A DNA stretch of 64,000 nt from Demequina salsinemoris (lineage in GTDB: Bacteria; Actinomycetota; Actinomycetes; Actinomycetales; Demequinaceae). Within the stretch, counting starts at the first letter, position 1, and every line of letters begins with the position of its first letter. The stretch covers positions 246,777 to 310,776 of the forward strand of contig NZ_BBQZ01000005.1 in assembly GCF_000974805.1 (NCBI RefSeq). Reading direction: 5' to 3'. A model generated the notes under the pieces. The model saw only the letters and a program-made list of their open reading frames with translations. It ran no database searches and had not been told where the DNA came from. Positions 42,648-51,120 of this stretch are shown here, piece by piece. The position numbers were made by a program, and so were the translations under genes.

Positions 42648-43340
42648 TCAATCCGCGCAGCTGAGCACGGGACGCTCCGGAGCGGGGCCCGTCGCGTTGA
42701 AGCCGAACGTCGTGGTGCTTCCCGCGTCGAGCTCCGCGTTGTAGTCCTCGCTCACGAAGGTCGCGATACCGTCGTCCGACGAGACCAGGCGCGCGCGCCA
42801 CGGTCCTTCGGCCGTGGCATCGGCGCCGAGGTCGGCGGTGACGGTCCATCCGTCGAGGCCTCCCTCGCCGGCCACGATCTCGATGTCGAGCTTGAAGCCG
42901 CCTTCCCAGCTGTCGGCCGCGGTGACGATCGCGGTGCACGCGGCTCCCTCGGCCGGCCCTTCCGCCGACCCCGACGCGGCGGTGTCCTCGTCGTCGGGCT
43001 CGACGTCTGCGGACGTCTTCGCGGAGGCGGCGTCGTCCGGGCCTGCGCCTCCGTCCCCCTTCTCGTCCGTGCCGCTTCCCGCGTTCACCGAGCCGTCGTC
43101 CGTGGTCGTCGTGGGGGTCCCCACAGCGGCTGTGGCCTCATCGGCGCGCGGCGTGAGGATCAGCGCGGTCGCGACGATCCCGACGGCGAGCCCGGCGAGG
43201 AAGCCGACCGCGACCCGCGTCGCCGCGGATCCGCGGCGAGCATCTGCGGGAGGGATCGTGGCGGGGACCATGTCGATCCGCTGCGTCGCATCGGGATCGG
43301 CCGAGGTCCGCCCCTGCTCGGATGGGTGCTGCTCGCTCAT
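42648..43340 (-). CDS. Membrane-anchored protein with extracellular CBM2-like domain
   Basis: The 230-residue protein has a cytoplasmic start (about 1-38, with DATQRIDMV), one membrane helix (about 42-64), a Thr/Asp/Gly-rich linker (about 70-130) and a C-terminal domain of about 95 residues. The last domain resembles carbohydrate-binding module family 2: cysteines near both ends, SWEGGFKLDIEI, GLDGWTV, a Trp in GPWRARLVS and FGFNATG. No catalytic domain is attached. It could tether the cell to polysaccharide or be a CBM2-like fold in another role. GAGAGGG precedes the ATG. It is divergent from rsmD inside an otherwise conserved block. Confidence 0.72.
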   Translation of the reverse strand: MSEQHPSEQGRTSADPDATQRIDMVPATIPPADARRGSAATRVAVGFLAGLAVGIVATALILTPRADEATAAVGTPTTTTDDGSVNAGSGTDEKGDGGAGPDDAASAKTSADVEPDDEDTAASGSAEGPAEGAACTAIVTAADSWEGGFKLDIEIVAGEGGLDGWTVTADLGADATAEGPWRARLVSSDDGIATFVSEDYNAELDAGSTTTFGFNATGPAPERPVLSCAD

Positions 43341-43433
43341 GGGTGCCCTCTCATGGTCGCCGCCAGCGTTCTCACTGCCGACAACGTAGACGAAGGACCC
43401 TGCGAATGTCACTGGTACGCGTACGGTGAGCGC

Positions 43434-44003
43434 ATGACCCGCATCATCGCCGGAGAGCTCGGAGGCCGCCGGATCGCCGTCCCGCCGAAGGGCACCAGGC
43501 CCACGACTGATCGCGTCCGCGAAGCGGTGTTCTCGCGGCTCGACCATGCCGGTGCGCTGCGCGACGCCCACGTGATCGACGTGTTCGCGGGCTCGGGGGC
43601 GCTCGCCTTCGAGGCGCTGAGCAGGGGAGCGGCCGACGCGGTCCTCGTGGAGTCCGCCGGTCAGGCGGCGAAGGTCGCACAGGGCAACGCGCGCGATCTC
43701 GGGGTGGGCGGGCGCGCGACCGTGGTGCGCGAGAAGGCGCGTCCGTACCTCGAGCGCGCGGAGCGCACGTGGGACCTCGCGTTCCTCGATCCGCCGTACG
43801 ACATCGCGCGCGACGATCTCGCGCAGGTGCTCGCCGCGCTCGCGGCGCGGTTGAGCCCCGGCGCGACCGTCGTCCTCGAATGGTCGTCCCGCGTGGGGGA
43901 CGCACCCTGGCCCGACGCGATCGAGGCAGTGACGTCGAAGGCGTACGGCGAGACGACGGTCCACTACGGCGAGGCCGTCGCCCCAGGTAGCGTGGGCGCA
44001 TGA
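43434..44003 (+). CDS. rsmD: 16S rRNA (guanine966-N2)-methyltransferase
   Basis: The 189-residue SAM-dependent enzyme has GTRPTTDRVREAVFSRL (about 20-36), the SAM loop DVFAGSGALAFEAL (about 47-60) and the DPPYD catalytic motif (about 119-123, usually N/DPPY). It methylates G966 in 16S rRNA. TACGGT lies 6 bases before the ATG, suggesting a leaderless start. The end overlaps coaD (ATGA). Confidence 0.94.
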   Translation: MTRIIAGELGGRRIAVPPKGTRPTTDRVREAVFSRLDHAGALRDAHVIDVFAGSGALAFEALSRGAADAVLVESAGQAAKVAQGNARDLGVGGRATVVREKARPYLERAERTWDLAFLDPPYDIARDDLAQVLAALAARLSPGATVVLEWSSRVGDAPWPDAIEAVTSKAYGETTVHYGEAVAPGSVGA

Positions 44004-44482
44004 CCATCGCGGTGTTCCCCGGCAGCTTCGACCCCATCACGCTCGGTCACGTCGACGTCGCCGTCCGCGCGAGGACGATCTTCGAACGCGTCGTGATCGC
44101 GGTCGCGCACAACTCGACCAAGACCCCGCTGCTCGATGTGGACACCCGTGTGCGGCTCGCGACCGAGGCGACCGCCCACCTCGACGGGATCGAGGTCGCG
44201 GCCACGGACGGGCTGCTCGTCGACTTCTGCGAATCGGTCGGGGCGAATGCGATCGTCAAGGGGCTGCGCGGCGGCGCGGACTACGACGTCGAGCGCCCGA
44301 TGGCGCTCATGAACCGGTCGATCACGGGGATCGAGACCGTGTTCCTCACGGGAGACAACGCCCTGAGTCACATCGCATCGTCCCTGGTGCGTGACGTGGC
44401 GAGGCATGGAGGCGACATCACCGCCTACGTCCCTCCTGGCGTCGAGAGCGCGGTGCTCGAGGCGCTCGAGCGTCGTTCCTGA
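44000..44482 (+). CDS. coaD: Phosphopantetheine adenylyltransferase
   Basis: The 160-residue enzyme transfers AMP to 4'-phosphopantetheine in CoA synthesis. It shows the nucleotidyltransferase GSFDPITLGHVD (8-19), KGLRGGADYDVE (about 88-99) and IASSLVRDVA (the ISSTxxR equivalent). Besides the overlap with rsmD, a TAGCGT box lies 6 bases before the ATG and may provide a separate leaderless start. A 10-mer copy encodes IASS. Confidence 0.97.
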   Translation: MTIAVFPGSFDPITLGHVDVAVRARTIFERVVIAVAHNSTKTPLLDVDTRVRLATEATAHLDGIEVAATDGLLVDFCESVGANAIVKGLRGGADYDVERPMALMNRSITGIETVFLTGDNALSHIASSLVRDVARHGGDITAYVPPGVESAVLEALERRS

Positions 44483-44558
44483 GCGCCTCCGAAGCCGCGC
44501 GGCGACCCCCGATCCGGCGTATCCTGGAGCGCGAGGGCACGACTTCGCGGGGGCCGGG

Positions 44559-44587
44559 TTGAGCACTGGGGGCACATCGCGTAGAAT
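44559..44587 (+). promoter_or_regulatory. Promoter of the yceD-rpmF operon
   Basis: TTGAGC (44559-44564) and TAGAAT (44582-44587) are 17 bases apart, a strong sigma70-like match about 67 bases before the start codon. Confidence 0.7.
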
Positions 44588-44653
44588 CGTGCGCTGGCCC
44601 GTCGTCTGACGTGGCCGAGGTCCGTGAGGACTGGAACTGTTCAGGAGGCGCTC

Positions 44654-45226
44654 GTGTCGCACACCAAGCGCCACCAGGGCTCTCCGTACGAGCTTCCCGC
44701 GAGGGAGATCGTCGGCCGCCCGGGGACGCAGCGCGTCCTGTCGGAGCAGTTCCCAGCCCCCGCGGTCCTCGGCACCGACATGATCGGCGTGGCCGCCGGC
44801 ACCGAGGTGAGTCTCGATCTGAGCCTCGACTCGGTGCAGGACGGAATCTGGGTCTCCGGAACCGTCACCGCGCAGGCGGTGGGCGAGTGCGGCAGGTGCT
44901 TGGACGAGGTGCGACTCACGGTCGTGGCCCCGATCCAGGGACTGTTCGAGCTCCCCGACGTGCAGCGCGAGGACGAGGAGGAGGAGCCGGAGGACGTCTA
45001 CGAGTTCGACGGGGAGACCCTCGACCTCACCGAAGTCGTGCGGGACGCGGTGGCCGACCAGCTGCCGTTCACCCCGCTGTGCGACCCGGACTGCCCGGGG
45101 CTGTGCGACCAATGCGGCGCACGGCTCGCGGACGACCCGGGTCACACGCATGAGAAGATCGATCCCAGGTGGTCGGCTCTGCAGGCGTTGACCGTCGATG
45201 AGCCGTCCCAGACGAAAGAGAGTTAG
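44654..45226 (+). CDS. YceD/DUF177-family protein
   Basis: The 190-residue protein has the DUF177 CGRCLDEV pair and a C-terminal [16 protein letters not shown] cluster, probably zinc-binding. Family members precede rpmF almost everywhere; they are linked to large ribosomal subunit and 23S rRNA processing, though the mechanism is not settled. AGGAGG lies 6 bases before the GTG at 44654, which fixes this start over one 30 bases upstream. rpmF follows after 2 bases. Confidence 0.93.
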   Translation: MSHTKRHQGSPYELPAREIVGRPGTQRVLSEQFPAPAVLGTDMIGVAAGTEVSLDLSLDSVQDGIWVSGTVTAQAVGECGRCLDEVRLTVVAPIQGLFELPDVQREDEEEEPEDVYEFDGETLDLTEVVRDAVADQLPFTPLCDPDCPGLCDQCGARLADDPGHTHEKIDPRWSALQALTVDEPSQTKES

Positions 45227-45228
45227 CC

Positions 45229-45423
45229 GTGGCTGTTCCCAAGCGCAAGATGTCGCGCAGCAACACGCGTGCACGCCGGGCCCAGTGGAAGACCACTGCT
45301 GCCAACACCGTGACGTGCCCCTCGTGCAAGGGCCAGAAGCTGGCCCACGTCGCGTGCCCGTCGTGCGGCGCCTACAACGGTCGCCAGTACGCCGAGGCGC
45401 TGCGCACCGAGCACGAGGCGTAA
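45229..45423 (+). CDS. rpmF: 50S ribosomal protein L32
   Basis: The 64-residue protein begins [18 protein letters not shown], the L32 signature, and has zinc-type CPSC...CPSC pairs. The GTG start lies two bases after the yceD stop, so the two are coupled. Confidence 0.98.
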   Translation: MAVPKRKMSRSNTRARRAQWKTTAANTVTCPSCKGQKLAHVACPSCGAYNGRQYAEALRTEHEA

Positions 45424-45456
45424 GGCGCGCGTCACCACGCGTACCGAGGTGACGCG

Positions 45457-46179
45457 GTGAGCATCCCGGGCCAGGAGGCGGCAGACGCCCTGGTCCGGAG
45501 GATCGGTGTGTCGATCGACCCCGATCTGCTGGTGCTCGCCCTCACCCACCGGTCCTTCGCCTACGAGGCGGGCGGTCTGCCGACGAACGAGCGGCTCGAG
45601 TTCCTGGGGGACTCGGTGCTCGGCATCGTCGTGACCGACCACCTCTATCACGCGCACCCTGACCTCCCCGAGGGCGAGCTCGCCAAGATGCGGGCCGCAT
45701 GCGTGTCCCAGAAGTCCCTGGCCGCGATCGCGCGCCAGATCTCGCTGGGGCCGTGCGTCCTGCTCGGCAAGGGCGAGACGTCCACGGGCGGGCACAACAA
45801 GGACTCGATCCTGTGCGACGCGTTCGAGGCGATCCTCGGCGCCGTGTACCTCACGCACGGCATCGAGACCTCCCGTGAGGTCGTGCTGCGCCTCGTCGGA
45901 CCGTCCCTCGCGGCCGCCGCCAAGTCGGGCGCCGCGCTGGACTGGAAGACGTCGCTGCAGGAGCGGTGCGCCGAGCTCGGCCTTCCCGCTCCCGTGTACG
46001 ACGTCACGGGCGAGGGCCCGGATCACGCGCGCGTGTTCACCGCCCGCGCGATGGTCGACGGCCAGGCGCGCGGCGAGGGCACCGGCACCGCCAAGAAGCA
46101 CGCCGAGCAGGAGGCCGCCGCGGCCGCGTACGCCTCTCTCGAGACGGTGGACAGCCAGGTCGACGGCGTCGTTGCCTGA
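45457..46179 (+). CDS. rnc: Ribonuclease III
   Basis: The 240-residue dsRNA endonuclease carries the signature NERLEFLGDSVLG (about 48-60) with catalytic Glu/Asp, a second Asp/Glu pair in DAFEAILGAVY (about 120-130), and a C-terminal dsRNA-binding domain (about 165-230, ending GTAKKHAEQEAAAAAY). It matures rRNA precursors. It overlaps mutM by 8 bases. Confidence 0.96.
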   Translation: MSIPGQEAADALVRRIGVSIDPDLLVLALTHRSFAYEAGGLPTNERLEFLGDSVLGIVVTDHLYHAHPDLPEGELAKMRAACVSQKSLAAIARQISLGPCVLLGKGETSTGGHNKDSILCDAFEAILGAVYLTHGIETSREVVLRLVGPSLAAAAKSGAALDWKTSLQERCAELGLPAPVYDVTGEGPDHARVFTARAMVDGQARGEGTGTAKKHAEQEAAAAAYASLETVDSQVDGVVA

Positions 46180-47122
46180 GCTTCCCGAGGTCGAGACGGT
46201 CCGTTCCGGACTCGACTCCCTCATCACAGGCGCCACGATCCGCGCCGTCGACATCCGCCGCGACAGCTGCGTCCGTCTCCTTCCTGGCGGCGCGGCCGAG
46301 TTCACCGCCGAGGTGATCGACACGCGCATCAACGCCGTCGTCAGGCGCGGCAAGTTCCTATGGATGGTCCTCGACGGGGACGATGCGGCCCCCGGGGCGG
46401 CGCTCAGCGCTCACCTGGGGATGTCGGGCCAGTTCCGCGTCCATGAGGCGGCGGGCGCCGAAGCGTCCGAGCCTCATCCGCATTGCCGGGCCCGCCTCAC
46501 CCTCGAGCATCCGACGCGAGGCGCGCTGACGCTCGACTTCCTCGACCAGCGCACCTTCGGCTACCTCCACGCGGAGCCCCTCGAGCCCACGGACGATGCC
46601 TTGCCCGCCGGCCAGGGCTCGAACCTCGCCTGGCTCCCTCGGTCCGTCGCGCACATCGGGAGGGACGCGCTCGACCCGCACCTCGACGAGCGCGCGGCGG
46701 GACTCGCCCTGCGCAAGGGCAGCAGGGGAGTCAAGCAGGTCCTCCTCGATCAGACGGTGGTCAGCGGCATCGGCAACATCTACGCCGACGAGGCGCTGTG
46801 GCTCGCACGAGTGCATCCGCAACGGCCGGCCCATGCCGTGACCGCTGCACAGGCTCGGGCACTGCTCGCGGCGACGCGTCAGGTGATGACGGCAGCGCTC
46901 GCGCAGGGCGGCACGAGCTTCGACGCGCTCTACGTGAACGTCAACGGCGAGTCCGGCTACTTCGACCGCTCGCTCGCGGCGTATGGGCGCGGAGGCGAGC
47001 CCTGTGGACGGTGCGGCAGGCCCCTGCGCAGAGCCGTGATCGGCGGCCGCGCGACCCACTGGTGCACCACATGTCAGCGACGCTGGGTGCCGAAACCCGG
47101 TGACGCATCTTCCAGGCAGTAG
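46172..47122 (+). CDS. mutM: Formamidopyrimidine-DNA glycosylase
   Basis: The 316-residue base-excision enzyme removes 8-oxoguanine. The start must be the TTG at 46172, because the next codons give PELPEVETVR, where Pro1 (after Met removal) is the Schiff-base nucleophile and Glu2 is catalytic. The helix-two-turn-helix (SGIGNIYADEALW about 194-206) and C-terminal zinc finger (CGRCG...CTTC) are complete. It overlaps rnc by 8 bases. Length is slightly above the usual 270-290 owing to a small insert near residue 95. Confidence 0.96.
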   Translation: MPELPEVETVRSGLDSLITGATIRAVDIRRDSCVRLLPGGAAEFTAEVIDTRINAVVRRGKFLWMVLDGDDAAPGAALSAHLGMSGQFRVHEAAGAEASEPHPHCRARLTLEHPTRGALTLDFLDQRTFGYLHAEPLEPTDDALPAGQGSNLAWLPRSVAHIGRDALDPHLDERAAGLALRKGSRGVKQVLLDQTVVSGIGNIYADEALWLARVHPQRPAHAVTAAQARALLAATRQVMTAALAQGGTSFDALYVNVNGESGYFDRSLAAYGRGGEPCGRCGRPLRRAVIGGRATHWCTTCQRRWVPKPGDASSRQ

Positions 47123-47132
47123 CATTTCTTCC

Positions 47133-47750
47133 ATGTCTGACATCACAGTCCTCGTTCTCGACGACCACGAGGTCGTGCGTCGTGGCATCTGCGACATCCT
47201 CGACAGGGCCGATGGCATCACCGTCGTCGCCGAGGCCTCGTCGGTCGCCCAGGCCACGCGCCGCGCCGATGCGGTCCGTCCTCAGGTGATCCTGTCCGAT
47301 CTGCGCCTGCCCGACGGCACGGGTCTCGACGTGATCCAGCACGTGCGCGCCAAGCTGCCGGACACCCGCGTGGTCGTCCTCACCTCGTACGACGACGACG
47401 ACGCGAAGGCGGCCGCTCGTTCGGCCGGCGCCGACGTGTTCCTCGCGAAGACCGCGACGAGCGCCGAGGTGCTCCAGGCGGTCAAGGACGCCGCGACGGG
47501 CCGCGAGCACGGCCAGCACATCGACGTCCACGAGGACGACATGCTGTCGCGCCTGACGCCCATGGAGCGTCGCGTGCTCACGCTCGTGGGCCAGGGCCTC
47601 GCCAACCGTGAGATCGCGACCGAGCTGGGCATCGCCGAGAAGACCGTGAAGAACCACGTGACGAGCGTGCTCGCCAAGATGGGTCTTCAGCGCCGCACGC
47701 AGGTGGTCGCCTGGGCGACGGCGCGTCGCGCGCAGTCGTTCCGCGGCTAG
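47133..47750 (+). CDS. devR: NarL/LuxR-type response regulator, DevR/DosR-like
   Basis: The 205-residue protein has a receiver domain with acidic pair D10-D11, phospho-acceptor Asp56 (SDLRLPDGTG) and a switch/Lys region (FLAKTA about 105-110), followed by a LuxR-type HTH (about 140-200; LTPMERRVLTLVGQGLANRE, EKTVKNHVTSVLAKMG). The layout and HTH are those of DevR/DosR. TAGCAT lies 7 bases before the ATG, suggesting a leaderless mRNA. It converges with the DevS-like kinase, and two DosR-type boxes sit upstream of cydA 8 kb away. Confidence 0.88.
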   Translation: MSDITVLVLDDHEVVRRGICDILDRADGITVVAEASSVAQATRRADAVRPQVILSDLRLPDGTGLDVIQHVRAKLPDTRVVVLTSYDDDDAKAAARSAGADVFLAKTATSAEVLQAVKDAATGREHGQHIDVHEDDMLSRLTPMERRVLTLVGQGLANREIATELGIAEKTVKNHVTSVLAKMGLQRRTQVVAWATARRAQSFRG

Positions 47751-47810
47751 TCGTTCCGCGGAGAGTCGCCGCCGCTGCGCGGCTCAGGGTTGCCGCTGCG
47801 CGGCCGGCGC

Positions 47811-49415
47811 CTACGCCTCGACGTTCCACTCCGCCGCGGTGCCCGGCCGTCCGGCTCCCGGGCGCACGGGCGACAGCGTGAACGTCCCCTGACGGCGGAT
47901 CGCGCGGTTCGCGAGGTTGGACGTGCCCGAGTGGCGCTTCGTCGCCCCGGCAGGGCCGATGCCGTCGTCCGTGATGGTGACCACGAAGCGACCCGTGGGC
48001 GCCACGATCGAGATCGTCACCGCCGTGGCCTGCGCATGGCGTGACACGTTGGACAGCAGCTCTCGCACCACGGCCACCGCGTCGTCGGAGAGCGAGGGGT
48101 CCGCCGCGGTCGCGGTCGCGACGTCCTCCCAGTCCACCGAGATCGTCGGGGTGAAGCCGAGCGAGTCCTGCGCGAGGATGAACTCACGCCGGAGGCGCTC
48201 CGACAGCGGCTCCGAGGTGCGCTCTCCCGCGAGGGTCCCCATCACGGACCGCACCTCGCGCTGCGCGCGCTTGACGTGGTCGAGGGTCGACAGGAGGCGC
48301 GGGCGGAACTCCGCGGGGACGTTGGACGCGATCGTCTCGAGCTGGATCGCGGTCGCGAAGAGCTCCTGCGACACGAAGTCGTGCAGGTCGTCAGCGATGC
48401 GCTCGCGCTCCTCGAGCATGTGGGACACGTTCTTGACGTGAGCGAGCTCAGCGAACGACAGCGCCATGGCGGCCTGGCTCGCGAAGCGCTGCGCGGTCGA
48501 GAGGTCGTTCTGGTCGAAGGCCGCCATGCCTGGCTCGCGCCACAGCATGAGCAGGCCCGAGGTCTTTCCCTCGGAGTGCAGGGGCGCGTAGAGCGTGGGC
48601 CCGAAGGCGCGGACCGCGGGCAGCACGGTGCCGCCGGGCGGCTCGGACGCGACGACGCCCTCTCCCGAGCGGATGATCGTGAGCGCGTGCCCGTCCTCGG
48701 GGAGAACCTGGCCGAGAAGCTCGTCGGCGCGGTTGCCGAGGGTGAACTCCATGACCCATTCCTCGTCGACGCCGGGCAGCACGAGCGCGGCCGAGGTCGC
48801 GCCTGCGAGCTCCGTCGCCGCGAGGACGATGCGCTCGAAGGCCTCCTCGTCGCCCGGGTCCGCGAGCAGCTGCGTCGTGATGTCCTGCGAGGCGGTGAGC
48901 CACTTCTCGCGCGCGATCGCGGCCTCGTAGAGCTGCGCGTTGTCGATCGCGGAGGCCGCGGCCGAGGCGAGCGCGAGCACGATGTGCTGGTCGCGCGGCG
49001 TGAACCCGTCCGTCTTGTCGGCCAGGTACAGGTAGCCGAACAGCTCGCCACGCACGACGAGCGCGGTGCCGAGGAACGAGCCCATGGGCGGGTGACCGTC
49101 GGGCAGCCCTCGGAAGGCGGGATGCTCGGTGAGCTCCTCGATGACGAGGCAGCCCTCCATCGGGATGCGTGCGAGCGTGCCGACTGCGTTGGGCGCGCGC
49201 CCGATGTGCGCCATGACGCCCTCGGGCATCCCGTTGTAGTGGAACTCGACGGAGATCCCGTCACGGTCCAGGATGTTGATGGCGGCCATGCGCGCGCCGG
49301 TGTGCTCGGTCGCGGCGTCCAGGAACTTGTCCAGGACGTCCTTGAGGTCGAGCCGGTTCATCCCGACGATCGCGTCGGCCAAGGCGTCGGACACGGCCTG
49401 GTTCTCCTCACTCAC
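47811..49415 (-). CDS. devS: GAF-domain sensor histidine kinase, DevS/DosT-like
   Basis: The 534-residue protein has two GAF domains (about 20-165 and 180-325), a HisKA_3 dimerisation segment with His345 in DDLHDFVSQ, and a HATPase with VRELLSNVSRHA (N-box) and DDGIGP. DevS/DosT bind haem in GAF-A; GLPDGHPPMGSFLG (His108) aligns by eye with the region holding the haem-ligand histidine, but I cannot prove this. It lacks membrane helices. The GTG start overlaps the cydC stop by 8 bases, so it is the last gene of the cyd operon and faces devR. Confidence 0.88.
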   Translation of the reverse strand: MSEENQAVSDALADAIVGMNRLDLKDVLDKFLDAATEHTGARMAAINILDRDGISVEFHYNGMPEGVMAHIGRAPNAVGTLARIPMEGCLVIEELTEHPAFRGLPDGHPPMGSFLGTALVVRGELFGYLYLADKTDGFTPRDQHIVLALASAAASAIDNAQLYEAAIAREKWLTASQDITTQLLADPGDEEAFERIVLAATELAGATSAALVLPGVDEEWVMEFTLGNRADELLGQVLPEDGHALTIIRSGEGVVASEPPGGTVLPAVRAFGPTLYAPLHSEGKTSGLLMLWREPGMAAFDQNDLSTAQRFASQAAMALSFAELAHVKNVSHMLEERERIADDLHDFVSQELFATAIQLETIASNVPAEFRPRLLSTLDHVKRAQREVRSVMGTLAGERTSEPLSERLRREFILAQDSLGFTPTISVDWEDVATATAADPSLSDDAVAVVRELLSNVSRHAQATAVTISIVAPTGRFVVTITDDGIGPAGATKRHSGTSNLANRAIRRQGTFTLSPVRPGAGRPGTAAEWNVEA

Positions 49416-51120
49416 GTAGGTCGACCCGCCTCTCCGCGTATTCGAGCGGGGACTCGTGATGGGTGACGAGGACCACGATACGGCCCTGCGCGGTCAATGC
49501 CAGGACGACGGACCTCAGCGCGTCCTGGCCCGCTGCGTCGAGGTGCTCCGCCGGCTCGTCGACGAGCAGCACGGGAGCCGGGTGAAGCATCGTCCTGGCG
49601 AGGAGGAGGCGGCGGCGCTCGCCGCCCGAGACGGTGTGCCCTCCCGACCCGATCATCGTGTCGATCCCGTCGGGCAGCGACGCGATCCACGGGCCGAGAC
49701 CCACGGTGTCGAGCGCGTCGAGGGCCTCGGCGCTCGTGACGTCCCCGCGCGCGACACGGAGGTTCTCGAGCACCGTCGTCCCGAACACGTGCGCGTCCTC
49801 CGACGTGAGCGCGACGCGGTGCCCCGTGTCGCCCGGAGCGACCGGCTCGCCATCGAGGAGGACCCGGCCCGAGGCGGGACGGATCGCGCCCGCGATCGCG
49901 AGCAGCAGCGTCGACTTGCCGATCCCTGACGGGCCCACGATCGCGAGGGTCTCGCCCGGGCGCAGCGTCTCGGTGAGGGGCCTGGTCGGCGTCATGCCGG
50001 GCCACGCGACGGACAGCGCGTCGAGACGCAGCTCGGACACGGACGATGCGGGGGTCGTGGCAGTGCCAGCCTCGGCGGCGTTCGTCTCGGTCGCGGGAGC
50101 GGCGAAGGCCGTGCCCTCGAGCGGTGCGGCGAGCTCCTCGATGCGGCGTGCGGCGGCGCGCGAGCGGTGGAGCTGGAGCACCGCGGCGGGGATGACGCCG
50201 ACGGCCTCGAACGCGGCGAGCGGTAGGAGCGCGACGACGGTGCCCCACGGTCCGGAGACGGTGCCCTGGCCGATCGCGACGACCGCGAGCCACACCCCAC
50301 CGATGACCGCGAGCCCCTGGCTGAGCGTGAGCAGCGCCGCGGCGGCCGCGCCTGGTCGAGCCTCCGCCTCGAGCGCCGCCTCGGCCTGCGCGTTCGCGTC
50401 CCGGACGGCGGCGATGGAGTCGTCAGAGGTGCCCCACACGCGGTGCTCGGGCGCGGACTCGATAGCCGTGAGCGAGGCGGTGGCGACCTCGGCGTGGGCG
50501 GCGATGCCGGCCTCCGCCGCGACGCGAGCCTGGCGCGTGGTCAGCGCCGCGGTGCCGAAGCCCGCGAGCGCGAGGCACGCGGCGAGCACGAGGCCTGCCG
50601 CGGGCAGCACCGCGCCGACGATCGCGACCGAGATCGCGCTCACCGTGAGAGCGACCCCGGTGGGGATGATCGCCCTCACGACGGCATCGCCCACCGCGTC
50701 CAGGTCGGACCCGATGCGCGCGATGATGTCGCCGCGGCGCAGCGTGAGCACGCGTCCCGCTCCGGCGGCGGCGAGGCGCTCATACGTGCGTTCGCGCAGC
50801 TCGACCATGCCGCGCAGCGCTGTGTCGTGGCTCGCGAGACGCTCGAGGTACCGGAAGAGCCCGCGCGAGATTCCGAAGAAGCGCACGATCACCGCGGCGA
50901 GCGCGAGGTCGGCGGGGGAGGGCATCTCCGCGGCCTTGGCGATGAGCCAGGCGGCCACGGCGGACAATCCGACGGCGGAGCCGAGCGCCATGGTGCCGGC
51001 GAGGACGGCCTTGATCACGGGCCAGGGGCGAACCCCCGTGTCCCTCAGCGCGGCGCGCAGCGCCTTCCCCTCTCCCTCGACGTGCGAGCTCGCCGGCGCG
51101 CTGTCGGTCGCGGCGGTCAT
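49408..51120 (-). CDS. cydC: ABC transporter CydC (thiol exporter for cytochrome bd assembly)
   Basis: The 570-residue half-transporter has six membrane helices in the first 300 residues and a nucleotide-binding domain with Walker A GPSGIGKST, a complete helical subdomain (VLENLRVARGDVTS...), signature VSGGERRR and Walker B VLLVDEPAEHLD. With CydD it exports glutathione/cysteine-type thiols needed to mature cytochrome bd. It overlaps cydD by four bases and the kinase gene by eight. A Thr/Ala-rich linker joins the halves. Confidence 0.92.
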   Translation of the reverse strand: MTAATDSAPASSHVEGEGKALRAALRDTGVRPWPVIKAVLAGTMALGSAVGLSAVAAWLIAKAAEMPSPADLALAAVIVRFFGISRGLFRYLERLASHDTALRGMVELRERTYERLAAAGAGRVLTLRRGDIIARIGSDLDAVGDAVVRAIIPTGVALTVSAISVAIVGAVLPAAGLVLAACLALAGFGTAALTTRQARVAAEAGIAAHAEVATASLTAIESAPEHRVWGTSDDSIAAVRDANAQAEAALEAEARPGAAAAALLTLSQGLAVIGGVWLAVVAIGQGTVSGPWGTVVALLPLAAFEAVGVIPAAVLQLHRSRAAARRIEELAAPLEGTAFAAPATETNAAEAGTATTPASSVSELRLDALSVAWPGMTPTRPLTETLRPGETLAIVGPSGIGKSTLLLAIAGAIRPASGRVLLDGEPVAPGDTGHRVALTSEDAHVFGTTVLENLRVARGDVTSAEALDALDTVGLGPWIASLPDGIDTMIGSGGHTVSGGERRRLLLARTMLHPAPVLLVDEPAEHLDAAGQDALRSVVLALTAQGRIVVLVTHHESPLEYAERRVDLRE

